In this document: piece after piece, positions 1 to 7,256 of the stretch
Numbering within the stretch: position 1 is the first letter of the stretch
Layout: every line of letters starts with the position of its first letter
Origin: Muribaculum intestinale
GTDB lineage: Bacteria > Bacteroidota > Bacteroidia > Bacteroidales > Muribaculaceae
Length of the DNA stretch: 64,000 nt
Assembly: GCF_002201515.1 (NCBI RefSeq)
Contig: NZ_CP021421.1
Span: forward strand, 620,001-684,000
Direction: 5' to 3'
Translations under genes and position numbers: made by a program
Notes under the pieces: model-generated
Database searches by the model: none
What the model was told of the DNA's origin: nothing
What the model saw: the letters and a program-made list of their open reading frames with translations, nothing else

Positions 1-1001
1 TCGACAGGCTCCTTGGCGATATTCGCCGCCCCGTCATCCATGCGCGTTATGGCCGCCACGTCGTTGAGCAGCCCGGTGAGGCGTTGGGTGTGGGAGTAGC
101 ACAGCTCGACAAACTCCCAGTGCTTCCGCGCCGGCAGGTCGCGATGGTCGAGGATGGTCTCCAGACACACCTTTATCGACGCCACAGGGGTTTTCAGCTC
201 ATGGTTGATATTGTTGGTAAGCTGCTTCTTGATACGGTTCTTCTCCTCCTGCTCGTACATGGCCCGGCGATGCTCGCTGTCACGCTCCTCCATAGTGCGC
301 TGCAATCGTGCGTAAAGCCTTATTATGTGGGTCGAGATACTCCCCAGCTCATCGTGGGGGAATGCCTCGGTATCATACACACTCTCCCCCCTCTCGGCCT
401 TCTCGGCAAAACGGTTCAGGCGCGTCACGGTGCGCCCGATGCGGCGCGTGGCAAAGTATGCGAGCACACTCATGGCAAGGGTCACCGCACCCATAAACCA
501 CAGAAACGTGCGGTCCGCCTCAAGCACCTCATGCAGGGGCAGGGAATACGGCACAGCCGACCTCACGATAAGGTCATCGCCACGTGTCGCCGAATAGAAA
601 TAGACATTGTCGGTACTGCGCGAGTGGCGCCGTATGGTAAAACCGTGGCCAATGCGCATCGCCTCGCTGATTTCGTGGCGGTCGAGATGATTCTCGCCGG
701 GGAGCGAGTCAAGCGTATTGTCAAACACAAGCGACCCGTCGACACCAACCACCGACACTCTCAGCCCATCAATCGGAAGACGCTGGCGCGCTATCGTCGC
801 CAGAAAGTCGATTGAGTCGGTCTGCAGCGCATCAATCATATGGGCGTTGAAGAGCTGAAGCTGCCCCTCGAGCTTCTCCACCTTGTAGATTTTCTCGCGA
901 TGGTACTGAAACGCCACAAAACACGCCACAAGCATCCACGAGAAGCCAAGCAGCATGAAAAACAGCCTGGTATGATATGAAAGCCTAATCCTGCCAGCCA
1001 T
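1..1001 (-). CDS. Sensor histidine kinase (C-terminus beyond window)
   Basis: Inner-membrane sensor kinase of a two-component system, read right to left and cut by the window edge, so about 333 codons are visible and the ATPase domain is missing. The start ATG at 999-1001 gives MAGRIRLSYHTRLFFM, followed by a first membrane helix (about residues 13-31), an extracytoplasmic sensor region, a second helix (about 150-170) and a HAMP-like linker. The dimerisation box reads NNINHELKTP, with the phosphoacceptor His at about residue 267. The start overlaps the last 17 bases of the response-regulator gene, so the two are translationally coupled. The signal sensed cannot be read from sequence. Confidence 0.9.
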   Translation of the reverse strand, partial: MAGRIRLSYHTRLFFMLLGFSWMLVACFVAFQYHREKIYKVEKLEGQLQLFNAHMIDALQTDSIDFLATIARQRLPIDGLRVSVVGVDGSLVFDNTLDSLPGENHLDRHEISEAMRIGHGFTIRRHSRSTDNVYFYSATRGDDLIVRSAVPYSLPLHEVLEADRTFLWFMGAVTLAMSVLAYFATRRIGRTVTRLNRFAEKAERGESVYDTEAFPHDELGSISTHIIRLYARLQRTMEERDSEHRRAMYEQEEKNRIKKQLTNNINHELKTPVASIKVCLETILDHRDLPARKHWEFVELCYSHTQRLTGLLNDVAAITRMDDGAANIAKEPV

Positions 1002-1689
1002 ATCCGTAGCCCGAACGGGTCACTATCATGCGGCCATACTGGCCGAGTTTTGAGCGCAGACGGGTGATATTGACATCGACCACCCGCTCGACCACGACAA
1101 TCTCCTCGGGCCATATCTTTTTCAGAAACTCTTCGCGCGAAAAAATCTTGCCCCGGTGGGAAAGCATCAGCCAAAGCATCTCAAACTCCTTGCGGGGGAG
1201 CCTCACCTCGGTGCCGTCGACCGTACAGCGCTTAAGGGCGCTGTTCAGCGTCAGCCCCTCGTAGGTAATCAAGCAGTTGTCATCACCCGGGCCGGCCTGC
1301 TGTACGGAGGCACCCGACGACGCACGCCTCAGCACACTCCTGACGCGCGCCACCACATTGCGTATGGAATATGGCTTGGATATATAGTCATCGGCCCCGA
1401 GGTCAAGACCCGCCACCATATCGTCCTCGCTGTCTTTGGCCGTACAGAATATTATCGGTATTCCGGCAAGACGAGGATTGCCCTTCATGATGCGCGCCAT
1501 CTGCCAGCCGCTTATCTCCCCCATCATCACATCAAGGAGTACAAGCGCATACACCGAAAGGTCCATCGCGAGAGCCTCCTCGGCACTGTAGGCCGTATCC
1601 ACCTCGTAGCCCTCAAGCTCAAGGTTAAACCGCAGCGTGTCGCACAACGTGGTCTCATCGTCGACAACAAGTATCTTTTTATTAATCAT
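985..1689 (-). CDS. OmpR/PhoB-family response regulator
   Basis: DNA-binding response regulator of 234 aa, partner of the overlapping downstream kinase. The receiver domain (about 1-120) has the acidic pair D10-D11, phosphoacceptor D53 in LLDVMM, T83 and K105 in the conserved SKPYS loop. A winged-helix effector domain fills about 140-234 (RKEFEMLWLML, then VDVNITRLRSKL). Length and order match the OmpR/PhoB class. Bacteroidales RprY has this architecture, but identity with RprY is not claimed. A -7 box lies about 45 bases upstream. Confidence 0.95.
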   Translation of the reverse strand: MINKKILVVDDETTLCDTLRFNLELEGYEVDTAYSAEEALAMDLSVYALVLLDVMMGEISGWQMARIMKGNPRLAGIPIIFCTAKDSEDDMVAGLDLGADDYISKPYSIRNVVARVRSVLRRASSGASVQQAGPGDDNCLITYEGLTLNSALKRCTVDGTEVRLPRKEFEMLWLMLSHRGKIFSREEFLKKIWPEEIVVVERVVDVNITRLRSKLGQYGRMIVTRSGYGYGWQD

Positions 1690-1732
1690 ATCGTATCCGG
1701 TAAAAACATGTTAAAAAATGCTCCAAGTCGTA

Positions 1733-1740
1733 CAAAGATA
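1733..1740 (-). promoter_or_regulatory. -7 box of the two-component operon
   Basis: On the minus strand the bases read TATCTTTG, a perfect TAnnTTTG element for the Bacteroidetes primary sigma factor, about 45 bases before the response-regulator ATG. Confidence 0.6.
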
Positions 1741-1822
1741 ACCAATTTCCGCATCGGTATGTTTTTAACACGAAAGTTTAATAAAATTTTAATCAGTATA
1801 TTTGCACCAACAAATAAAAGAA

Positions 1823-1966
1823 CTCGGACGCAGGAAATCCGACGGATTCGGCACATTCACATTCGACAATGTAAGCCTGCGCGAGGGCGAAAACACCATT
1901 ACCGCCAACTCATCCGGCAAAGGGCCGAAGGCCGCCGACACGGTAGTGTGGACACTCATAAAATAA
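1823..1966 (+). pseudogene. Remnant: C-terminal tail of a GH2 beta-galactosidase-like protein
   Basis: An open stretch with no start codon reads DGFGTFTFDNVSLREGENTI and then ends ...DTVVWTLIK-stop at 1964-1966. The pattern (beta strand, G-x-N-x-I, final W-x-L) is typical of the last strands of the C-terminal beta-sandwich of Bacteroidetes GH2 enzymes. No catalytic part is present, so this looks like the surviving 3' end of a deleted glycosidase gene. It fills most of the otherwise gene-free 1690-1976 interval. Confidence 0.5.
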
Positions 1967-1976
1967 CAGGCCTGCT

Positions 1977-3020
1977 CTACTCACTGTCGGGACAGACGGC
2001 AATCTTGATTACCCCCTCGCCCAGCGACTCAAACAGGCTATAGGCCTCCTCGATACGGCTTAGCGGGAATGTGTGAGTGACAAGCGGAGTAGTGTCAATC
2101 CTCCCCTCCGATATCAGACGAAGTATCTCCTCGCAGTCGCATCCGTCGACACCTCCCGTCTTGAATGTGAGGTTCTTGCCGTACATCTGCGGAAGAGGCA
2201 ACGTCTGGTTGCCGTCGTAAAGGGCCACGACGGTCACTATGGCGTTGGGGCGGGCAAGCTCCCAGGACATGCGGAACGAGCTGTCGCTTCCGGCCACCTC
2301 AATCACCCTGTCGGCGCCGCCATGCTCGCTGATGCGCATCACCGTGTCGCGACATTCCTCGGGTCCGGTGACATACACGCCGGGATATCTTGAGCCGACA
2401 AACGCACGCCTACGGGCATCCGTCTCACACACAATGATATGGCGGGGATTGTGCAGCATGACACACTGGAGGGTGCACAGTCCGGTAGGTCCGGCTCCAA
2501 TGATAAGCACCGTATCTCCCGATGAAATCTCCGAGATACGCGCGGCCCAGAACCCCGTGGCAAGAATGTCGCCGGTGAAAAGCGCCTGCATGTCCGTCAC
2601 GTTGTCGGGTATGAGGGTCAGCCCGTTGTCGGCCATAGGCACACGCACATACTCAGCCTGGCCGCCGTCGATACGGCATCCGAGAGCCCAGCCGCCGTCG
2701 GGGTCGGTACAATTGTTGACCCATCCGTGCCTGCAATAGAAGCATTCGCCACAGAATGTCTCTACATTTACCGCCACGCGGTCGCCCGGACGGAAGCCTC
2801 TGACGCCGCTCCCCGTTTCTTCCACCACTCCCACCATCTCGTGGCCGACGGTCACACCCGGTACGGCACGAGGCACACTCCCGTGCTTTATATGAAGGTC
2901 GGAACTGCAGATGCTCGACAAAGTGACACGCACTATGGCGTCGCCCGGAGAGAGCACCACCGGGCGCGGCTTGTCAACAAATCCGAAGCGCCCGCGGTCG
3001 ATATAAGTATACGCTTTCAT
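1977..3020 (-). CDS. Zinc-dependent medium-chain alcohol dehydrogenase
   Basis: Cytoplasmic NAD(P)-dependent MDR-family oxidoreductase, 347 aa. Catalytic-zinc ligands are C38 and the H60-E61 pair in GHEMVG. The structural-zinc loop has C90, C93, C96 and C104 (CGECFYCRHG). The Rossmann motif is IIGAGPTGLC, around residue 175. The set of four structural cysteines resembles the threonine-dehydrogenase/sorbitol-dehydrogenase branch, but the substrate cannot be fixed. Length is normal. It stands alone, followed by the GH2 remnant. Confidence 0.9.
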   Translation of the reverse strand: MKAYTYIDRGRFGFVDKPRPVVLSPGDAIVRVTLSSICSSDLHIKHGSVPRAVPGVTVGHEMVGVVEETGSGVRGFRPGDRVAVNVETFCGECFYCRHGWVNNCTDPDGGWALGCRIDGGQAEYVRVPMADNGLTLIPDNVTDMQALFTGDILATGFWAARISEISSGDTVLIIGAGPTGLCTLQCVMLHNPRHIIVCETDARRRAFVGSRYPGVYVTGPEECRDTVMRISEHGGADRVIEVAGSDSSFRMSWELARPNAIVTVVALYDGNQTLPLPQMYGKNLTFKTGGVDGCDCEEILRLISEGRIDTTPLVTHTFPLSRIEEAYSLFESLGEGVIKIAVCPDSE

Positions 3021-3050
3021 AAAATAAGAGCTTGTTTCTTAGGGTATTTA

Positions 3051-3399
3051 AGAGCTTGTTTAATAATAAATGTTACCGTCAGGGCGGTCAGTCGGCGAGC
3101 AGATTTTCGCTTGTGATGAGGGAGTTATGGGGCTCCATAACGACCGAAGAACGGGCGGAAAGATGCCGGCGAATGACCGAAGGGATGTAATTTGTTCCAT
3201 ATTGTTAATATATTTTTACATTTGCTTTAAAGCAGGCAAGAGATTGAATGGTTATAAAGCTACCTTTTGTCTCGTATATCTTGGTCGCTTTTCTCCCTGT
3301 TCCTCAGTCATGTACATAAAGTACACTCCTTCGGCACATGTCGAAAATCGAATCAAGCTATACGACCCTGCCGGCAACATTTATTATTAAACAAGCTCT
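3051..3399. repeat. ~349-bp element with 34-bp inverted ends
   Basis: Bases 3051-3084 and 3366-3399 are inverted copies of a 34-base sequence (core AACATTTATTATTAAACAAG) with few differences. They enclose about 280 bases without a convincing gene, giving a MITE-like structure. An extra half copy (AGAGCTTGTTT) lies at 3028-3038. The same 34-mer recurs at 9538-9571 and 11163-11196. The right end supplies part of the stop codon of the neighbouring GNAT gene (3398-3400). This accounts for the gene-free interval 3021-3397. Confidence 0.6.
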
Positions 3400-3841
3400 A
3401 AGTGTGCTTCGACAGATAAATCATATCACGAAGCACCACTCCATTCTCAATTATCGGATACGGATAATTATCTACAAAGAAATCAGCGACAGTATGAGAA
3501 TACTCATATCCCGACTTCATGTAAAATCCGAGCGTAGCAGGATTTTCCCCTGTGCCGAGTAATATAACCGAGCCGGGATGAAGGGTTTCAACATATTCAA
3601 GCATCGCCCTGCCTATGCCCTTACGACGGAAGACGGCCTCTACTGCCAGATTTTTCACTTCATACCGGCCGTCTCCTTCACATGTGACAGCACATACGGC
3701 GACTACACGATTGTCAATAAATCCGGCATAAAGCTCCGACCGGTCAATATAACGGCGTATCATCGGCTCCGACTCGTCGCCTACAAGGAGCAACGGCATG
3801 TACCCCTCCTTATCGCACTCATTGACTATGCTGATAATCAT
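3398..3841 (-). CDS. GNAT-family N-acetyltransferase
   Basis: Acetyl-CoA-dependent acyltransferase of 147 aa. I start it at MIISIVNECDKEGYMP (3841); longer readings to the right run into the next GNAT gene. The acetyl-CoA loop is visible as VFRRKGIGRAML (R/Q-x-x-G-x-G/A), followed by the usual ENPATLGFYMKSGYEYSHT segment, in which a C-terminal GFY...GF-like strand orients the cofactor. Substrate is unknown. It starts 7 bases after the stop of the upstream GNAT gene, so the two form one operon. Its stop codon falls at the edge of the dispersed 34-bp repeat. Confidence 0.85.
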   Translation of the reverse strand: MIISIVNECDKEGYMPLLLVGDESEPMIRRYIDRSELYAGFIDNRVVAVCAVTCEGDGRYEVKNLAVEAVFRRKGIGRAMLEYVETLHPGSVILLGTGENPATLGFYMKSGYEYSHTVADFFVDNYPYPIIENGVVLRDMIYLSKHT

Positions 3842-3848
3842 GTCACTA

Positions 3849-4370
3849 CTACATGTCAGTGTCAATATAAAAAAGCTCTCTGTCAGGGCCCGACTGCTCG
3901 GCATGGTGATAAGCGAAGCCACACTTCTCGGCGACACGACGCGACTTGCGGTTGGCTTCATAAAAGGCAATCCACATGTTTTTCTTGCCAAGCACTCGGC
4001 GGGCATATGACATAATGGCCTTCACAGCCTCGGGTATCAGTCCCTGGCCCCAGTATGGCTTACCTATCCAGTAGCCTATTTCCGCATCAGGATGTTTTAT
4101 GTATTCGCTATGCAATGCCTCGTCAGGCACAAGACCACAGCAGCCCACAGGCTCTCCCGTATCTTTCAGTACTACGGCAAAAGTGGCGGGAGCGGAAAAC
4201 ACGGTCTTTATCACTTCACGACTGAACTCGACCGATGTATGCGGCGGCCATCCGGCAGAGGTTCCGACATCCGGGTCTGAAGCATATTTATAAAGAGCCA
4301 GGGCATCGTCTTCATACCATGGCCGCAATATAAGGCGTTCAGTCTCAATATGTTTTTCTGAAATCATCAT
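3849..4370 (-). CDS. RimJ/RimL-like GNAT acetyltransferase
   Basis: N-acetyltransferase of about 173 aa, starting MMISEKHIETERLILRPW at 4370, just after an AAGAGAAAG-like ribosome site. The opening ETERLILRPW block, IGYWIGKPYWGQGLIPEAVK (acetyl-CoA binding) and ANRKSRRVAEKCGF are the signature blocks of the RimJ/RimL subfamily that acetylates ribosomal-protein or metabolite amines. First gene of a two-gene operon with a second GNAT enzyme 7 bases downstream. The natural acceptor cannot be told. Confidence 0.9.
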   Translation of the reverse strand: MMISEKHIETERLILRPWYEDDALALYKYASDPDVGTSAGWPPHTSVEFSREVIKTVFSAPATFAVVLKDTGEPVGCCGLVPDEALHSEYIKHPDAEIGYWIGKPYWGQGLIPEAVKAIMSYARRVLGKKNMWIAFYEANRKSRRVAEKCGFAYHHAEQSGPDRELFYIDTDM

Positions 4371-4486
4371 GTCTTTCTCTTTAAAGAGTATATCCAAGTC
4401 CCACAATAAGTGTCATTGGGCTATATCGTGGGGATTTTATTCGCGAAGATACGATTTTTTATGTACTTTTACCGAAAACTACCGTT

Positions 4487-5266
4487 ATGCTGATCTTAAT
4501 CGCAGAATCAAAGAAGATGGCGGCGTGCGACTCATCAGTCTCCGGCGCCGAATACAACAGCCACCGCCCTGTATTTGAAAAAGAGGCGTCCATGATAATG
4601 GACTCGTTGCGCGACATGAATGCCGACACTCTGCTCGGAAAGGTAAAAATCAGTTTGCCAATGGTGAGACGCCTGCAACAGATGATTTATGAATACCCCG
4701 ACAAATCGCACGGCGACATGGCCATAAATGCATTTACCGGAGTGGTGTTCAATGCATTCCGGTATACAACACTCAGCGAAGAGGCGCGCATGGCCGCTTG
4801 CCGGCGGGTAAGAATCATATCATCGCTCTACGGATGGCTGCAGCCCGACGATATAATCCGACAGTACCGTTTTGACTTCACCAATCCGCTGGCTCCCGAG
4901 GGCGCAACGCTGGCCTCATACTGGAAAGAGGCCGTGACCTCACGTCTGCTACAGGAACTGGCCGACGCCAACCACACCGACATGCTCAATCTCCTGCCGG
5001 CCGACGCAGCGCGCTGTATCGACTGGAAGCAGATAGCGCAGAAAGCCCGGGTATGGAGGGCCGACTTCCGCGAGATGCTGCCTGCCGGAGCCACACGAAC
5101 ACCCAACTCCAACCGACTCAAGACCCTGCGCGGCCAGCTCCTGCGACAGATAATCACCGAAAACATCAGCAGTCCCGAGCAACTTACATCGCTTGCCGGC
5201 GATGACTATATCGCAGTGGGAGGCGACACCTCCACAGGCGACATCATATTCCACACCGCTCCATAA
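4487..5266 (+). CDS. yaaA: YaaA-family (DUF328) peroxide-stress protein
   Basis: A 259-aa protein matching the full length of the YaaA family, which in E. coli lowers free intracellular iron during hydrogen-peroxide stress and binds DNA. Family blocks are visible: ILIAESKKM at the start, the central GVVFNAFRY and SSLYGWLQPDD(I)IRQYR region, and a basic helix NSNRLKTLRGQLLRQIITE near the C-terminus. It is divergent from the GNAT operon, with a short shared promoter region (4371-4486). No partner genes are evident. Confidence 0.88.
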   Translation: MLILIAESKKMAACDSSVSGAEYNSHRPVFEKEASMIMDSLRDMNADTLLGKVKISLPMVRRLQQMIYEYPDKSHGDMAINAFTGVVFNAFRYTTLSEEARMAACRRVRIISSLYGWLQPDDIIRQYRFDFTNPLAPEGATLASYWKEAVTSRLLQELADANHTDMLNLLPADAARCIDWKQIAQKARVWRADFREMLPAGATRTPNSNRLKTLRGQLLRQIITENISSPEQLTSLAGDDYIAVGGDTSTGDIIFHTAP

Positions 5267-5299
5267 ACAATCAAAAAAATCTTGCACACAATTTGCAAA

Positions 5300-5323
5300 T
5301 TACAATACAATATTGTAATTTTG
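5300..5323 (+). promoter_or_regulatory. Promoter with overlapping palindromic operator
   Basis: TTACAATA-caa-TATTGTAA (5300-5318) is a perfect interrupted palindrome whose right arm merges with a -7 box TAATTTTG (5316-5323). A repressor dimer bound here would cover the promoter. It lies about 40 bases before the 5361 gene. Confidence 0.5.
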
Positions 5324-5360
5324 CGGTGTAATAACAACCTATTTTTATCTTCTTCTAAAT

Positions 5361-5942
5361 ATGAAAACAACATCTGTGCGCACTAAGTGCAAGAGTGCGA
5401 AAGCGAAAACTCCGCGCTACAAATTTGACCCGCTATGGCGTAGAGCCATGAGTGCATCGGGTTGTGATGACAGCTACACCGAGCAAATGGTGCGCGACTA
5501 CATCGAGCATGGCAAGCAGCCCAACTTCCACTATCTTGACCAGCAGGGATTTGCCTGCGCCTGGATTATAATCCGCGCCGATATCGACCGTAGACGCCGA
5601 CGCAACGAGCGTGCCCGCGAGCGTCGCCGTCAGCTCCGCGCCCGTCTTCAGGCCGAGCGTGAGGCCGCAGAGAAGGATGCCCGCAAGGCTGCCAGGCTTG
5701 AGCGCAAAGCCGCCTCGACCCGCTCTTCGCGCGAAAAATCCAAGGCCATGCGTGCCGCCAAAGCAGCACGCGACAGAATTGCCGGAAGAAACCAGGCGCC
5801 GAGGACATCATCCGCCCCGTCGTGCCTAAGCCATGCTACATACACCAAGGAAAACCGACAGCCGTCCAGACAGCGTTTTGCCGACCGATTTCGCGGCCCC
5901 GGATATAAAAAGGCGGCTACCGCAGGTGGAGGGCTTCCATGA
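5361..5942 (+). CDS. Basic coiled-coil protein of unknown function
   Basis: 193 aa, family not recognised. Residues about 18-70 (YKFDPLWRRAMSASGCDD..., then HYLDQQGFACAWIII) look like a small globular domain. Residues 72-140 are an extremely Arg/Ala/Glu-rich helix (RRRRRNERARERRRQLRARL), probably a long positively charged coiled coil that could bind nucleic acid or ribosomes. The tail is basic and disordered. A clear -7 promoter with a palindromic operator precedes it. The 3' end overlaps the convergent pncB gene by 26 bases, which is unusual but tolerated. Confidence 0.6.
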   Translation: MKTTSVRTKCKSAKAKTPRYKFDPLWRRAMSASGCDDSYTEQMVRDYIEHGKQPNFHYLDQQGFACAWIIIRADIDRRRRRNERARERRRQLRARLQAEREAAEKDARKAARLERKAASTRSSREKSKAMRAAKAARDRIAGRNQAPRTSSAPSCLSHATYTKENRQPSRQRFADRFRGPGYKKAATAGGGLP

Positions 5943-7119
5943 AACGACGCACAGTGGCCGGATTGCCTGAATACTTGCCCTGGTCCTCGCTAAGTTTGCA
6001 TGTCTCGAAATAAAACGGCCACGACTCGGTAATCTTGACGGCAAGCAGCTTGATGACAATGTTCATCGGCTTCACTCCGGGGAAGTCGTTGGTAAAATGT
6101 GTGCCTATGCCATACGACGGCTGGCACTTTCCCGCGGCATAGCGCTGCAATTCTATCGCGGCATCCACATCGAGCGCATTGCTGAACACAATCTGCTTGG
6201 TAAGCGGGTCGATGTTGAGCGAGCGGTATTTCTCAATTATCATGTCGAGCTGACGGCGGTTATCGCCACTGTCGACACGCAGCCCCTTGAACATATTGGC
6301 ATAATCTTCCGAAAAGTTGAGGCTGAATATGCGCCATCCGTAGGTATCGTAAAGAAATGTCCCCAAGGCCCCGCGATAGGTATTCGCCCATGTCTTCATC
6401 GCCAGGAAGTTGGCCATCTGCGGCCCATACATGCCAGCTATGGCGCATATGAATTCGTGGGCCATGGTGCCTACCGGCGTAAGATTGTATTTCATGGCAA
6501 GATACACGTTGCTTGTGCCGATAAAATGGCCGGGGCCGCCACTCCCCGAGTCGCAATCCTTCATGGCGCGCACGGCGGTATCCTGCGATCTGAACGAAGC
6601 GCGTCGGCGTGTGCCGAAATCGCTGAACATGCATCCCTCCGAGATGAGCCGCGCAGCTTTATTCCACGAGCGGCGGTAATACCCTTCATAGTCAAGCGTC
6701 TCCGACACACAGGTCATCATGTAGTACAGCTCAGAGATGATGGCAAGCACCTTTACCTCAAGCAGTATGGTGTTGCTCCAGCTCCCCTCGAACTCCACCG
6801 AAAGGTGTCCATCCCGGTCCTGCGCCACAGTGACCCATCTCGAATCGTAGCGGAACCCTTTCAGAAAACTGTAGAACCACGAAGGTATGTAGCGGCACCG
6901 GCGGCGCATGAAGTCAATCTCGCGGTCGGTTATCACGACATCTTCGAGCATCTTAATCTGACGCGTAAGCTCCGCGGCAAATCCGGGCGGATATATCGTA
7001 TTGTCGCGGTCATTAAACCGGTATTTCACCTGTGTGCGGGGATAATTCTCGATAACGGCGCAGCACATGGTGAACTTATACAGGTCGTCGTCGGTAAAAT
7101 GTCGTATTATCTGATGCAT
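5917..7119 (-). CDS. pncB: Nicotinate phosphoribosyltransferase
   Basis: Converts nicotinate and PRPP to nicotinate mononucleotide (ATP-assisted), the entry step of the Preiss-Handler NAD salvage pathway; cytoplasmic. The 400 aa match the usual bacterial length. Diagnostic blocks: DDLYKFTMCCAVIENYP at the N-terminus, FSDFGTRRRASF, FIGTSNVYLAMKYNLTPVGT, the RVDSGDN loop and SYGIGTHFTND near the C-terminus. It is monocistronic and convergent with the upstream basic protein gene. Confidence 0.95.
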   Translation of the reverse strand: MHQIIRHFTDDDLYKFTMCCAVIENYPRTQVKYRFNDRDNTIYPPGFAAELTRQIKMLEDVVITDREIDFMRRRCRYIPSWFYSFLKGFRYDSRWVTVAQDRDGHLSVEFEGSWSNTILLEVKVLAIISELYYMMTCVSETLDYEGYYRRSWNKAARLISEGCMFSDFGTRRRASFRSQDTAVRAMKDCDSGSGGPGHFIGTSNVYLAMKYNLTPVGTMAHEFICAIAGMYGPQMANFLAMKTWANTYRGALGTFLYDTYGWRIFSLNFSEDYANMFKGLRVDSGDNRRQLDMIIEKYRSLNIDPLTKQIVFSNALDVDAAIELQRYAAGKCQPSYGIGTHFTNDFPGVKPMNIVIKLLAVKITESWPFYFETCKLSEDQGKYSGNPATVRRFMEALHLR

Positions 7120-7256
7120 AGTCGGAGATTTCTTATCATTAATATAACACTACAGCACAGCCTCAGGTTGATTCACGAATCATGCCGATATAATTTTTCG
7201 ACCGGTTAATCCGTTAGATAATCAATACATATCATATACACTCATATACCCGATTT

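Noticed and set aside
1156..2043. Long open frame on the plus strand over the response-regulator gene
   Set aside because: Complement shadow of the real regulator and its upstream region; no family features.
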